From: Pseudanabaena sp. PCC 6802
GTDB lineage: Bacteria > Cyanobacteriota > Cyanobacteriia > Pseudanabaenales > Pseudanabaenaceae
NCBI RefSeq assembly: GCF_000332175.1
Contig: NZ_KB235914.1
Coordinates: 1,799,368 to 1,863,367, forward strand
Reading direction: 5' to 3'
Length of the DNA: 64,000 bases
Of the stretch, positions 42,171-51,208 are shown piece after piece. The number at the start of each line of letters is the position of its first letter. Position 1 is the first letter of the stretch. The position numbers were made by a program, and so were the translations under genes. The notes under the pieces were generated by a model. That model did no database searches and had not been told where the DNA came from. It was given only the letters and a program-made list of their open reading frames with translations.

Positions 42171-42440
42171 CATCCTCCCCGCCGCAAGCGGACGGGACAT
42201 CCTAACCTCACGATTAGACATTTCTGCCCAACGCCACTGATCTAGAGCCGCCTCATGACGTACTCCCCGACAGACCGACTTGACAGACTGTTTCCCTTCC
42301 CCAGAGTCCCTGGTTACAATACAATTCCCGAACTTTGGAGGTCCCGGCAATGCCTGACTTTCACTCTCAATCGGTGGGCTGCGAACCACAACAATTTTAT
42401 CACGCCCCAAGGGGCGGGGAATTCGACCCTTAGCGATTAA
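42168..42440. mobile_element. Remnant resembling an IS200/IS605-type element end
   Basis: The stretch begins GTGACATCCTCCCCGCCGCA and continues with GGACATCC...CACGATTAGACATT, closely like the start of the remnant at 56148 (GTGACATCCTCCCGACGCTC...CACGATAGGATATT). It ends near the small hairpin CGCCCCAAGGGGCG (42403-42416). No transposase or TnpB remains. Such sequences occur at the tnpB-distal end of IS605-type elements in cyanobacteria. Confidence 0.55.
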
Positions 42441-42472
42441 AGAGGTGTCAGTTTGTCCCCTTTTCTCCAAGT

Positions 42473-42526
42473 TTGCGCAGGCAGACTTTGTTTGTCTAGC
42501 CGCGACTTCTAGTCGCCAGGCAATAT
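42473..42526. repeat. Family C interspersed repeat, copy 2
   Basis: TTGCGCAGGCAGACTTTGTT then TGTCTAGCCGCGACTTCTAG and TCGCCAGGCAATA. It is the longest match to copy 3 at 60091-60143. It lies 39 bp beyond the stop of the DUF4019 gene. Confidence 0.7.
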
Positions 42527-42564
42527 AGGGATAATTCGTACGGATTTGGGATGAGAGGCATTCC

Positions 42565-42984
42565 TCACTTAATGTAATAGCCTGCGACTCTCCAGGAGCC
42601 ATCCTTTTCGTGCATCGGTGTAACTGTTTCAACAGCAGAAGCCTTATTGGCAAATTGGGTATTGAACTGAATGACTACATATTCGCCATCAGGAGCGCCA
42701 GGGAGCGTGCGGGTAAACGTTGCAGACTTAACAGTACGGGATTTAAGGATTCCCAGAGGAGAACGAACAGATCGAACCGCCTTCACCCAATCGGACTGTG
42801 TAATAGATGACTTAAACAGAGAAGCGGCACTATCCCAACTCAGATCGTACTTGCCAGCATCCGTAAGTGCCAGCCATGTCTTAGCAGCGGTTTGGGCCTT
42901 GGCAACCGCATCGGTCTCTCCCGCACGGACGGGCAATGCAGTTAGTGTAAGTGCAGCTACAAAAATGGGAATGGCTGTTTTCAA
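42565..42984 (-). CDS. DUF4019-type secreted protein
   Basis: A TTG codon at 42984 preceded by GGAGG (9-base spacing) starts a protein with a clean signal peptide, MKTAIPIFVAALTLTALPVRA after the first residue is read as Met (cut after ALPVRA). The longer ATG-started reading places 21 non-conserved residues, partly from a MITE remnant, before it. The mature 118 residues (AKAQTAAKTWLALTDAGKYDLSWD; VETVTPMHEKDGSWRVAGYYIK; each cut) match the DUF4019 family of unknown function. It is probably periplasmic. Confidence 0.75.
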   Translation of the reverse strand: MKTAIPIFVAALTLTALPVRAGETDAVAKAQTAAKTWLALTDAGKYDLSWDSAASLFKSSITQSDWVKAVRSVRSPLGILKSRTVKSATFTRTLPGAPDGEYVVIQFNTQFANKASAVETVTPMHEKDGSWRVAGYYIK

Positions 42985-43021
42985 GGTGTTCGCCCTCCGA
43001 ATGAAGTGGTAATTTGTATTA

Positions 43022-43053
43022 GTATAGCTGCAGACAGATCTGTCCACAGCTAT
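43022..43053. repeat. Remnant of a family A repeat
   Basis: GTATAGCTGCAGACAGATCTG followed by TCCACAGCTAT reproduces the outer end of family A with its partner end directly joined. It lies between the ktrA stop and the DUF4019 gene. Confidence 0.55.
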
Positions 43054-43055
43054 GC

Positions 43056-43784
43056 CTATACAACCTTCTCGTTTTGCTTGGAGCTACAGACGGCAGTAAG
43101 GCGCGAGATATCCTTGTTATTCCCAATTACCACCATTGCCGTACCTCGACATAACCTGTACGTCGGTTCGGGATTGATTTCAAACTTTTCGTCTCGGCTG
43201 ACGGCCAGAACGTTGATACCGTATTTTCTACGCAATTCTAATTCGATAATAGTTTTGCCATGAAACTCATTGGGCACCATGACTTCCACGATGCTGTTGT
43301 CTGGATCTAGCTCGAAGCGATCGATAATACCTGGCTGGGTCAGCGATCGCGCTAGGGCAGCTCCCGTCTCTGCTTCGGGATACACGACCAGATCGGCTCC
43401 CACCTTTTTGAGTAAAGTGCCGTGTACTTCCGAGGAGGCTTTGGCTACTACGTGCTTGACCCCTGCTTCCTTGACGTTGAGCGTAGTGATGATGCTTTCT
43501 TCTAAATAATTCCCGATCGCTATAACTACAGTATCGAGGTCGAGCAAACCAGCTTCGCGCAGAGCGTGGGGATTGGTGGAATCAATTTTGACGCAATGGG
43601 CAGCTAACCGCTCTGAGATAATCTGCGCTACGCGTTCGTCATCGTTATCGGCACCAAATACCTCAAAGCCCAATCCCGTGAGCGTACTGCAAACTGACCG
43701 ACCAAAGCGCCCCAATCCAATCACGCCATATTGCTTGTTGTCCGAACGCAGGCTTTTAAAGAAGTTCAAAGACGATAGATCCAC
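43056..43784 (-). CDS. ktrA: KtrA-type potassium uptake regulatory subunit
   Basis: The 242-residue cytosolic protein has an RCK N-domain Rossmann fold (YGVIGLGRFGRSVCSTLTGLG, residues 19-39; DNDDERV) that binds NAD(H) or ATP, followed by an RCK-C domain (VMVPNEFHGKTIIELELRRKYGINVLAV). It gates the membrane subunit KtrB, encoded 39 bp upstream on the same strand. In Synechocystis the Ktr system drives sodium-dependent potassium uptake during osmotic stress. Family A repeat remains lie just downstream. Confidence 0.92.
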   Translation of the reverse strand: MDLSSLNFFKSLRSDNKQYGVIGLGRFGRSVCSTLTGLGFEVFGADNDDERVAQIISERLAAHCVKIDSTNPHALREAGLLDLDTVVIAIGNYLEESIITTLNVKEAGVKHVVAKASSEVHGTLLKKVGADLVVYPEAETGAALARSLTQPGIIDRFELDPDNSIVEVMVPNEFHGKTIIELELRRKYGINVLAVSRDEKFEINPEPTYRLCRGTAMVVIGNNKDISRLTAVCSSKQNEKVV

Positions 43785-43823
43785 AGAAATATACCCTTAT
43801 TAATCCTTATTAATAGTTAATAT

Positions 43824-45161
43824 CTAACCTACAAGCAAAGTCTCTTCAGGATATTCAACAAGACTGGGTTTAGGCGATCTGACCAGAGCGGCAATCAGCA
43901 GTAATACCCCTACACGACCGATGTACATTGTAGCAACTAGAATTAATTGTCCCACTTCTGTCACCTTAGGCGTGATGCCAGTTGATAAACCCACTGTCCC
44001 GAATGCCGATACTGCCTCAAACAAAATTTGGATAAATGTAAAATTCTTTTCCGTTACTGATAGTAAAGCGGTAGAGCCAATCACTGTAAGCATCGAACCT
44101 AACGCTACCCCCACTGCTTTAAAAATAAGACTGCTAGGTACCTGCCGTTTGTACAGATAGATGGCTTCTTTACCCTGAAGAGTTGTCCTCGTGCAAGCTC
44201 CGAGCAACCGTGCTGTCGTAGTTTTAATCCCGCCGCCCGTACCCCCTGGCGAAGCCCCAATGAACATCAGAGCGATTGTGACAAACAAACCCGTTGGAGT
44301 CATGAGGCCATTATCGATCGTATTAAAGCCTGCCGTGCGGCTAGTGACAGACTGGAACCACGCCGCCATAATTTTATCCGGCCAGGATAGTGCAGCAAAG
44401 GTGTCAGTGCGATACTCTGTCAACAAAATCGCCAGAGTGCCGATCGTCAAAAGCGCGATCGTCGTGCTCACCGCCACTCTGAACGTAAGGCTAAAGTGAA
44501 TGCGATCGCTCCTGCGTCCGATCTTGGCACGCAACCACAGAAACGCTTCCAAAATCACCTGATAGCCAATACCGCCGAAAATAATCAGTCCTGTAATCGT
44601 AAAGTTCATGACAGGCGAACTGACATAATCCATGAGGTTATTAGTAAACAGACTGAAGCCCGCATTATTAAACGCGCTGACACTGTGAAAGATGGCTAGC
44701 CAAATGCTGTGTCCCCAGTCATATTTCTCCAGGAAAACAGGGATGAGGAGAAAAACACCTGTCAACTCAAAGATAAGTGTGGTGGCAATAATCGATCGCA
44801 CCAATTGCACGCTACCGCGCAGTCCTGGTAGATCGAGGGATTGCTGGAGGGCGATTTTTTCGCGCAGGCTGAATTTTCTGCCAACTAGCAGTAACAGGAA
44901 GGTAGTGGCCGTCATGTACCCCAGACCGCCGATCTGCGTTAGCATGGCAATGAATCCCTGTCCGGTAGGCGAGTAAAACTTACCGACATCAACAACAGCA
45001 AGCCCAGTGACGCAGACCGCCGATGTAGAAATAAATAAAGCTGTAATTGGATTCGACCATTGCCCATTGCTGGTGGAAATTGGTAAGGTTAGCAGCAGGG
45101 CACCGATTGTAATTACTGCCAGAAAGCCCAGACAAATAGTCCTAGCTGGTGTCACGTTCAC
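43824..45161 (-). CDS. ktrB: KtrB-type potassium transporter membrane subunit
   Basis: The 445-residue membrane protein has four M1-P-M2 units. The pore loops carry the single-glycine filters of the family: STSAVCVTGLAVVD, SAFNNAGFSLFTNN, SRTAGFNTIDNGL and SAFGTVGLSTGITP. The first hydrophobic segments begin immediately after the start (RTICLGFLAVITIGALLLTL). It forms the ion path regulated by KtrA, encoded directly downstream. It ends 39 bp before ktrA and begins 22 bp after the tsaD stop on the same strand, so tsaD-ktrB-ktrA may be co-transcribed. Confidence 0.95.
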   Translation of the reverse strand: MNVTPARTICLGFLAVITIGALLLTLPISTSNGQWSNPITALFISTSAVCVTGLAVVDVGKFYSPTGQGFIAMLTQIGGLGYMTATTFLLLLVGRKFSLREKIALQQSLDLPGLRGSVQLVRSIIATTLIFELTGVFLLIPVFLEKYDWGHSIWLAIFHSVSAFNNAGFSLFTNNLMDYVSSPVMNFTITGLIIFGGIGYQVILEAFLWLRAKIGRRSDRIHFSLTFRVAVSTTIALLTIGTLAILLTEYRTDTFAALSWPDKIMAAWFQSVTSRTAGFNTIDNGLMTPTGLFVTIALMFIGASPGGTGGGIKTTTARLLGACTRTTLQGKEAIYLYKRQVPSSLIFKAVGVALGSMLTVIGSTALLSVTEKNFTFIQILFEAVSAFGTVGLSTGITPKVTEVGQLILVATMYIGRVGVLLLIAALVRSPKPSLVEYPEETLLVG

Positions 45162-45183
45162 CTCTCACAAAAAACAGCTATTG

Positions 45184-46212
45184 CTAAATATACAACCTGT
45201 AGCTGTCGGAAATATTCAGGCGCGACTGGGCTGCCAGGTTAAGCGACGACACGTCTCCTCGTGCCAGGTGCATCGCTCCCGCACAACCAATCATGGCAGC
45301 ATTATCGGTACAAAGATGGAGTGGAGGAAAGACGATTCGTAGGTTTTGCGCGATCGCTGCTCGTTGTAAATGCGATCGCAAAGCACTATTTGCTGCCACA
45401 CCACCCACCGCCACAATAGTATTCAGGTTATGCGCTAAGGCACAGTTAATCGTGCGGCTGGCTAAGGCGATCGCTACGGTCTCCTGGAAACTAGCGGCAA
45501 TATCGGCGGTCGGCAATGGCTGCTGACCTTCGCGCTCTAGCTTTTCTGTAAGGCGCAGTACCGCCGTTTTTAAGCCGCTAAAACTAGAGTCAAACGGGCG
45601 ATCGGCAATTTTACCCTGGGGTAAAGCAAATGCCTTGGGGTTACCCGTAACAGCCAGGCGATCGATCGCGGGGCCGCCTGGATAGCCTAAACCTAGCAAT
45701 CTAGAGACTTTATCAAATGCTTCGCCCGCCGCATCGTCGCGGGTTTGTCCCACGATTTCGTACTTGCCGTAGTCTTGCATTAAAATCAAGCTGCTGTGAC
45801 CGCCGGACACTAACAAACACAGTAAAGGTGGTTCCAGAGCTGGATCTGCAAGGAAAGCCGAGAATATGTGCCCTTCCAGGTGATGTACGCCGATTAGGGG
45901 TTTGCGATGCAGTAAAGCTAGCGTCTTTGCCGCCGTTACACCTACCATCAGTGCGCCAATTAGTCCTGGCGCTGCGGTGACGGCAATACCATCGATTTCT
46001 GCCCAGGTTGTGCCGGATTCTAAATAAGCTCGGGCAATTACCTGATTAATAGTCTCTACATGGCTGCGAGCGGCGATTTCTGGCACTACACCACCATAGG
46101 GTGAATGCAATTGAATTTGCGATGCCACGACGCTACTGAGGCAGTGGCGATCTCTAACCACCGCCGCTGCCGTTTCATCACAGCTTGTCTCAATTGCAAA
46201 AACAGTTGCCAT
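45184..46212 (-). CDS. tsaD: tRNA N6-threonylcarbamoyladenosine transferase TsaD
   Basis: TsaD transfers the threonylcarbamoyl group to A37 of ANN-decoding tRNAs, with TsaB and TsaE. The 342-residue protein carries [28 protein letters not shown], the metal-binding histidines of [43 protein letters not shown] and [11 protein letters not shown]. Length is standard. The gene is divergent from psaF, a neighbourhood seen in other cyanobacteria. Confidence 0.97.
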   Translation of the reverse strand: MATVFAIETSCDETAAAVVRDRHCLSSVVASQIQLHSPYGGVVPEIAARSHVETINQVIARAYLESGTTWAEIDGIAVTAAPGLIGALMVGVTAAKTLALLHRKPLIGVHHLEGHIFSAFLADPALEPPLLCLLVSGGHSSLILMQDYGKYEIVGQTRDDAAGEAFDKVSRLLGLGYPGGPAIDRLAVTGNPKAFALPQGKIADRPFDSSFSGLKTAVLRLTEKLEREGQQPLPTADIAASFQETVAIALASRTINCALAHNLNTIVAVGGVAANSALRSHLQRAAIAQNLRIVFPPLHLCTDNAAMIGCAGAMHLARGDVSSLNLAAQSRLNISDSYRLYI

Positions 46213-46488
46213 TTTAAATGTAATTGTAAACTAATATTAAATTTTGGTAAGCATAAATCAATAGCCTACCTTAGATATAGTAACAACCTGGATTTACTCG
46301 CTCAAGGCGATCGAAGTCCGATCGGGCTTAGCTTTCAGCTTTTAAAAAGAAGCTAGGTGAAGTACGAATTAAATTTACAGCTTGTGAAGTTTGCTTTACC
46401 TAGATACACGCGCAGAGCTATCATTAACAGCCAAGTTCTTAACAAGAATAACCAGTTTAGCTTTACTTATCTTTACAGAAGCAAATCT

Positions 46489-47058
46489 ATGCGAAGATTG
46501 TTTGCTCTTATTCTAGTAATTTGCTTGTGGTTTGGCGTTGGCCTTACCACAGCTCCTGCTGCCCTAGCAGATTTAAATCATCTTACTCCCTGTGGTTCCT
46601 CCGCAGCTTTTAAAGACAACTTGGCCTCCCGAGTTGACAGTCTCCAAGAACGCTTGGCTTTGTATAAAGCTGGTACGCCTCAGTACGATGCGATCCAGGC
46701 TACGATCGCCAGGACTAAGGCGCGCTTTGATAGTTATGGCAAATCTTCACTACTCTGTGGTGATGATGGTCTACCACATTTGATCTCAGATGGTCGTTGG
46801 AGCCATGCTGGTGAATTTATCTTCCCCAGCTTGCTGTTCCTCTATATCACTGGCTGGATCGGCTGGGTAGGTCGCGACTATCTACGCGCCACGGCTAAAG
46901 ATCCCGATACCGCTTGCGAGAAGGAAATCATTATTGATACCAGTCTCGCTCTGAAGTTTATGTTTACTGGCTTCATTTGGCCATTGGCAGCACTGAAAGA
47001 ATTTGGTACTGGCGAACTGCTGGCATCAGATAAGGAAGTTTCGGTATCTCCTCGTTAG
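46489..47058 (+). CDS. psaF: Photosystem I reaction centre subunit III (PsaF)
   Basis: The 189-residue precursor starts MRRLFALILVICLWFGVGL and has a signal peptide ending at APAALA, giving a lumenal N-domain beginning DLNHLTPCGSS. Cysteines in TPCGSS and LLCGDDG form the known disulfide. The membrane segment GEFIFPSLLFLYITGWIGWVG follows. PsaF lies at the edge of photosystem I and, in plants, docks plastocyanin. I use the ATG at 46489; a reading from 46357 adds a non-conserved extension. psaJ follows 32 bp downstream. Confidence 0.97.
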   Translation: MRRLFALILVICLWFGVGLTTAPAALADLNHLTPCGSSAAFKDNLASRVDSLQERLALYKAGTPQYDAIQATIARTKARFDSYGKSSLLCGDDGLPHLISDGRWSHAGEFIFPSLLFLYITGWIGWVGRDYLRATAKDPDTACEKEIIIDTSLALKFMFTGFIWPLAALKEFGTGELLASDKEVSVSPR

Positions 47059-47090
47059 TTTAAATTTTATCTTTGGAGACATCTGTAAAT

Positions 47091-47207
47091 ATGCAAAGAT
47101 TTTTCGCCTCAGCCCCTGTGCTGGCAACAATTTGGATGTTCATCACGGCTGGTATCCTAATCGAAGCTAATCGCTTCGCCCCAGACCTATTGATCTTTCC
47201 TTTTTAA
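47091..47207 (+). CDS. psaJ: Photosystem I subunit IX (PsaJ)
   Basis: A 38-codon ORF encodes [20 protein letters not shown] and [18 protein letters not shown], a single membrane helix with the conserved glutamate and ANRF(A/F)PD region of PsaJ. It is too short for routine ORF calling. It follows psaF in the same operon, with GGAG 15 bases before the ATG. PsaJ packs against PsaF in photosystem I. Confidence 0.95.
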   Translation: MQRFFASAPVLATIWMFITAGILIEANRFAPDLLIFPF

Positions 47208-47312
47208 CCGATCGCTGCGCCTAGTCTGTAGCGCATAAATTTTTAATTTAAGGTTTTATTCGAGGGAGTGCATTTTGACACTTCCTTTTTTGTGGCTCAA
47301 ATTAATTTGGGG

Positions 47313-47469
47313 TATAGCGTTTTTCAATTGAGAACAGGTTTTATTGACGGGGTGAAGGGGTTCCACACGGCAGTGGCTCTAGCGGGGAACCTCCAAGACC
47401 GCCCTGCCTCCCCTTCTTGGGGGCAACGCCCCCAAACCCCCTTCTCGTTTTCATCTGAAAACCGCTATA
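47313..47469. repeat. MITE-like repeat, family B, long form
   Basis: The ends are TATAGCGTTTTTCAATTGAG and, inverted, TATAGCGGTTTTCAGATGAA. The interior contains the shared core CGGCAGTGGCTCTAGCGGGG and the hairpin CTTGGGGGCAACGCCCCCAA. It is nearly identical to 30259-30416 in opposite orientation. Confidence 0.85.
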
Positions 47470-47577
47470 TAGCCATAGACAGTGTGAGTACAGGAGAAGT
47501 GGAGGCTGTGTCTCCCTTAACCAACATCTGTAGCCACAATTTTTGGACTTAGAATAAGTCTATTGGCTATAGCTATA
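47466..47577. repeat. Family A-like repeat with unrelated interior
   Basis: TATATAGCCATAGACAG at one end and, inverted, TATAGCTATAGCCAATAGAC at the other match family A ends. The interior of about 70 bp does not match the GC-rich core and forms no clear hairpin. It abuts the family B copy before it. Confidence 0.6.
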
Positions 47578-47683
47578 AAAAATAAAACTAACTATTGTAA
47601 ACTGGCTAGGAAATTGTGCCAGGTAATGTATAAGCAATTTTTTGCATATGTAATGCACGTATAAACTGCACGTTTAGGCTCAA

Positions 47684-49723
47684 ATGCAAAAGTCTCAAGT
47701 AGTAGAAGCTAATCCCCAAAATACCGTCGTCGATCCCGTTCGCCGCTGGCAGCTTGGCGTAGAAGAAATCTTGCAAGCAGTTCAGAAGCAAGAAATTCTC
47801 TATTTGCGCTGTCAGGGCGATCGACCGCATAAAATTCTCACTGCGATCGCCGACAACTATTTTGTTGGCATGCAGGCAAAGGGAATTAAGCACATCAAAT
47901 TTTACAGTCAGACCTGGTTGCTGGGTGTCGATTTGCCGATTAATCCATCTGCGGTGGTAGCAGCAGAAATTACCCAATATTTACTACTAGACAAACGTAT
48001 TGGGAGTATTGCAGTTAAGGTATTGCTCAAGCAGGGGCACCTCCATATTCTCTGCGAGAAAGCCACAGACATATCTAAGGCATTGATGGTACTACCTATT
48101 CTCGATGCCTTAAAGCAAACTCAGACTGAGAATTATCTGCGCGGCATTACCGTTTATGGCAAACTCACGCAGTCAAAATCAAACTCTTGGAAGTTTGATA
48201 TCGATCCCGCCACGATTGGGATGCGACCTGTCACTGTGCGATCGGGTTCTCATGCTAACGGATCGACAACGGCAAAGCCGCCATCACCTGCAAGTAATAA
48301 GGTAGGCACAACAGTTGCCAAAGGCACTAAAGCTAGTGCTAAAGAGGCCAAAGTAGCTGGAGTTCCGAAGGCTCAACCGAGATTACAACCTAAAACCCAT
48401 CTCAAGCCTCAACCTAAGCCTCAAGTCAAGCCTCAAATCTCCAGGCAGCCTGCTTCCATTTTTACACCGGCCTATCAAGCCGCTCAAAACTTTTTCCTGC
48501 TTAAGTGGCTTGGAGAACGTAGCGATCCAAGCGATACTTCTACCACCACTGCCACAAATTTAAAGATTGCTTCCGGTATTGCTAGCGTAGCGATCGGTGC
48601 AATCGCGATCGCTGCGATCGATCGGTCGATTGCTATGTTGAATAAGAAAGATGCGGAGTTGCAACCACAGAGAATTATAAGTGCAGTCAATTCGAGTATC
48701 AACGATCGCCATCAAATTATTGACTATAACAACCCTTTCCTCAACCAAAAGTTGATTCTGATTGATTCGTACATGGCATCAATAGGGCGGGCTCCCGATG
48801 TGATGATTGTAGGCAGTTCGCGGGCATTAAGGGGAATCGAGCCGCATACTCTAGAGCAATCTCTTGCCCGGCGGGGATATCATGGCATCAGAGTATTCAA
48901 TATGGGAGTTAATGGTGCTACTGCCCAAGTGGTACAACTCCAGATTATGAGGATTCTCAGCAGCCAGCAACTACCAAGATTAATTATCTGGGCGGATGGA
49001 GTGCGAGCCTTCAACAGCAATCGCGTAGATGAGACCTTTGACGCGATTGCGAGTTCTCACGGTTATACCTTGCTGCAAGAAACTGAAAAAAAGGGGGAGC
49101 AACCTGGCCGTGCCCTCGCACCGAATATGTCGCCACTGGCTGATTTCCTCGATCGAACTTTAGCTACCTGGTTGCCCGCCTATGCCAATCGCGAGCAAAT
49201 CAGGTCGTCGATCGTGTCAAATTACAATCGTTTAACTGCGAGATTTACCAATGGTGCCTTAACCACTACGACGACTTTAGCTAATGCTTTGAGAATGGAT
49301 AAAAACGGATTTGTCAGCGTCGATGTCCGTTTCGATCCGCAAACATATTTTAAAACCTATCCTAAGGTATATGGAGACTACGATCTAGACTATCGCGATT
49401 TTGATATGAATGGCAAGCAATTGGATGCTTTGCATGCAATTATCGAGTTCTGCAATCGCCACAAGATCGCACTGGTATTTGTGAACATGCCCATGCATAG
49501 TTCCTATCTCGATTCCAGCCGGCTGCGCCGCGAGAAAATACTCACGCAACGCATGGAAGAATATTCCCAGCAGGGCAATTTAATCTACATCGACCTTAGC
49601 TCGATCTGGAAGCATCAGCCCCAGTATTTTTCCGATCCCAGTCACCTCAACTATACAGGAGCGATCGCGATCGCTTCAAAACTAGCAGCAAATCCTAAAA
49701 TGCCCTGGCAACTGTTTCGCTAA
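47684..49723 (+). CDS. DUF1574 / SGNH-hydrolase-like protein with N-terminal extension
   Basis: The 679-residue protein has three parts. Residues 1-170 form a soluble domain (GVEEILQAVQKQEILYLRCQ; ITQYLLLDKRIGSIAVKVLL). Residues 180-270 are a Lys/Pro/Thr-rich linker (LQPKTHLKPQPKPQVKPQ). A membrane segment (IASGIASVAIGAIAIAAI) follows. The C-terminal 350 residues resemble SGNH hydrolases, with VGSSRALRGIEPHTLE for the serine block, NMGVNGATAQVVQLQ and DPSHLNYTGAIAIA for the Asp/His block. This is the cyanobacterial DUF1574 group; acyl transfer to surface polysaccharide is a common inference, not shown. Confidence 0.75.
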   Translation: MQKSQVVEANPQNTVVDPVRRWQLGVEEILQAVQKQEILYLRCQGDRPHKILTAIADNYFVGMQAKGIKHIKFYSQTWLLGVDLPINPSAVVAAEITQYLLLDKRIGSIAVKVLLKQGHLHILCEKATDISKALMVLPILDALKQTQTENYLRGITVYGKLTQSKSNSWKFDIDPATIGMRPVTVRSGSHANGSTTAKPPSPASNKVGTTVAKGTKASAKEAKVAGVPKAQPRLQPKTHLKPQPKPQVKPQISRQPASIFTPAYQAAQNFFLLKWLGERSDPSDTSTTTATNLKIASGIASVAIGAIAIAAIDRSIAMLNKKDAELQPQRIISAVNSSINDRHQIIDYNNPFLNQKLILIDSYMASIGRAPDVMIVGSSRALRGIEPHTLEQSLARRGYHGIRVFNMGVNGATAQVVQLQIMRILSSQQLPRLIIWADGVRAFNSNRVDETFDAIASSHGYTLLQETEKKGEQPGRALAPNMSPLADFLDRTLATWLPAYANREQIRSSIVSNYNRLTARFTNGALTTTTTLANALRMDKNGFVSVDVRFDPQTYFKTYPKVYGDYDLDYRDFDMNGKQLDALHAIIEFCNRHKIALVFVNMPMHSSYLDSSRLRREKILTQRMEEYSQQGNLIYIDLSSIWKHQPQYFSDPSHLNYTGAIAIASKLAANPKMPWQLFR

Positions 49724-49750
49724 GTTTATTCGCTAAGTTTAGCGGGATCG

Positions 49751-50293
49751 CTAGGAAAACAAAACTAGCACATGTGGCAATAGCAGCGTACCCGCAACCA
49801 TGAGAGCAGCGATCGCGGCAATTAGCACAGCCGCCGCCGCACAGTCTTTGGCAATTTTAGCAAGGGTATGGTATGTCTGGCCGATGGTTAGATCTACAAC
49901 TGCTTCGAGAGCCGTATTTAGTAGTTCCATCATTAACACGGCACCAACGGTAAGACTAACTACTGCTAACTCCATTGCCGATAGATGAAAATACAGGCTC
50001 ATCCCAAGAGCTAGCGAACCGATCGAGACGTGGATGCGAAAATTGCGCTGAGTCGCAAACGCATAGCTCACACCCGCCCACGCAAACCTGAAACTAGCTA
50101 GTAGATTTGGGGCAATCTGGAGAGCCTCAATGCGTCTGTGGAGCATTTTAGCTTTAAACTTTTGTTCGAGAATAGCCTCATCTAAATCTAAGGTACCGAG
50201 CTTAGCACTGTGGCTCAGGTCTGGCGATAGATTCGCTGAAATTGAAAAGTTAGATTTCATATGCTCTGAATAGTTGAGATAGATTTTCTGCAC
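49751..50293 (-). CDS. dgkA: Diacylglycerol/undecaprenol kinase (DgkA family)
   Basis: The C-terminal 115 residues form the three-helix membrane kinase, with the motif MELLNTALEAVVDL that binds Mg-ATP and the following IAKDCAAAAVLIAAIAAL. The N-terminal 60 residues are a soluble extension seen in some cyanobacterial versions. The GTG start overlaps the TAG stop of ybeY (50293-50295) by one base, so translation is coupled; an ATG at 50260 is the alternative. The ybeY-dgkA order is widespread in bacteria. Confidence 0.9.
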   Translation of the reverse strand: MQKIYLNYSEHMKSNFSISANLSPDLSHSAKLGTLDLDEAILEQKFKAKMLHRRIEALQIAPNLLASFRFAWAGVSYAFATQRNFRIHVSIGSLALGMSLYFHLSAMELAVVSLTVGAVLMMELLNTALEAVVDLTIGQTYHTLAKIAKDCAAAAVLIAAIAALMVAGTLLLPHVLVLFS

Positions 50294-50844
50294 TACTTGT
50301 GCGCTATTTCTGACAAACTTGTAACTTTCCTAACAGGTTGCACGCTCCATCGATCTGGTTCTTTGATATTAATTAGACCCAATAAGGCTTCCTGTTGTGC
50401 CAACATTTTTTCCAAGCTAGCGGCATCGGGATGATCCCACCCTAACAGGTGCAGCAATCCGTGTGCTGCCAGCCAGGCTAGCTCGTACCGATGTGAATGC
50501 CCCCGCTCCCGAGATTGTGCCAAAGCAGTAGGTGCCGAAATGACTATGTCACCCAAATATGTCGGTTCTAATTCTACTGCGATCGCTAAATCTGGAGGTA
50601 ATTCTGGTATGTCTGCTTCCAGGGCAGCAAACGCTAAGACATCGGTGGGGCGATTCTGTTGACGGTATCGGGCATTTAGCGATCGGATCTCATCATCATC
50701 GGTTAAACGCAAGGCAATTTCGCAGTCACGTTCGGGTTGGAGATGTTGGAGCCAGACTTGAAACCACTCCTGCCAATCCTGGACTGAAATGGGATCTAGA
50801 TCGGTAATAGTAGGATTTCGCTCTAGATGAAGATCTATACTCAA
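50293..50844 (-). CDS. ybeY: Endoribonuclease YbeY
   Basis: YbeY is a zinc-dependent endoribonuclease in 16S rRNA maturation and ribosome quality control. The metal motif HGLLHLLGWDH is complete, and the upstream conserved LNARYRQQNRPTDVLAF is present. I chose the TTG at 50844 (LSIDLHLERNP aligns with the usual family start, and GGGAG lies before it); a GTG at 50892 gives 16 more residues. The gene is followed directly by dgkA. Confidence 0.9.
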   Translation of the reverse strand: MSIDLHLERNPTITDLDPISVQDWQEWFQVWLQHLQPERDCEIALRLTDDDEIRSLNARYRQQNRPTDVLAFAALEADIPELPPDLAIAVELEPTYLGDIVISAPTALAQSRERGHSHRYELAWLAAHGLLHLLGWDHPDAASLEKMLAQQEALLGLINIKEPDRWSVQPVRKVTSLSEIAHK

Positions 50845-50946
50845 AACTTGGGTCTCCCAAAGCTTAGACTTTCTGGAATGAAGTATACCCACTCAGCGTT
50901 TTTTGCTGTCGCTGATGTGGAAATGGCAAGTCTAATACCACAATAT

Positions 50947-51129
50947 TCAATGAAACACCACTGCTAAACCGATTAGCAATCCTAATACACCTAAGATGGT
51001 TAAACCGAAATGTACTAGAGAAGTACTGCCGTTTTTCACCATGTTGCGCATCGCCAGCTTGACATAGCTGGAGTCTGCCTCTGATGCTAAAGGCTTTGGT
51101 TTGCTAGTTGCAGTAGGATCTGATGCCAT
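50947..51129 (-). CDS. DUF3285-type small membrane protein
   Basis: The 60-residue protein has a Ser/Thr/Lys-rich N-terminus (MASDPTATSKPKPLASEADS), a conserved SSYVKLAMRNMVKNGSTSLVHFGLT and one membrane helix (ILGVLGLLIGLAVVF). This is the pattern of the cyanobacterial DUF3285 family, function unknown. It is flanked by ybeY and recF on the same strand with separate short spacers. Confidence 0.8.
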   Translation of the reverse strand: MASDPTATSKPKPLASEADSSYVKLAMRNMVKNGSTSLVHFGLTILGVLGLLIGLAVVFH

Positions 51130-51208
51130 TGCGACCGAGATGATGGTTAAGACTATAACTTGGCTCGATGCGAAGCTAGTGGGTTCGATCTGGCTTAATT
51201 ATGCTTAA

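Larger units (their letters stand above)
47208..47683. other. Intergenic region filled by two adjoining MITE-like repeats
   Basis: Apart from the psaFJ 3' end and the promoter of the next gene, it consists of a long family B repeat (47313-47469) followed immediately by a family A-like repeat (47466-47577), which share a few bases at the junction. Confidence 0.7.

Noticed and set aside
41979-42653. 224-codon minus-strand ORF across the alpha/beta hydrolase end and the IS605-like remnant
   Set aside because: It is antisense to a conserved hydrolase and then runs through repeat sequence; the translation matches no protein pattern.
46357-46488. N-terminal extension of PsaF
   Set aside because: The upstream codons are not conserved in PsaF and would bury the signal peptide; ATG at 46489 fits the family.
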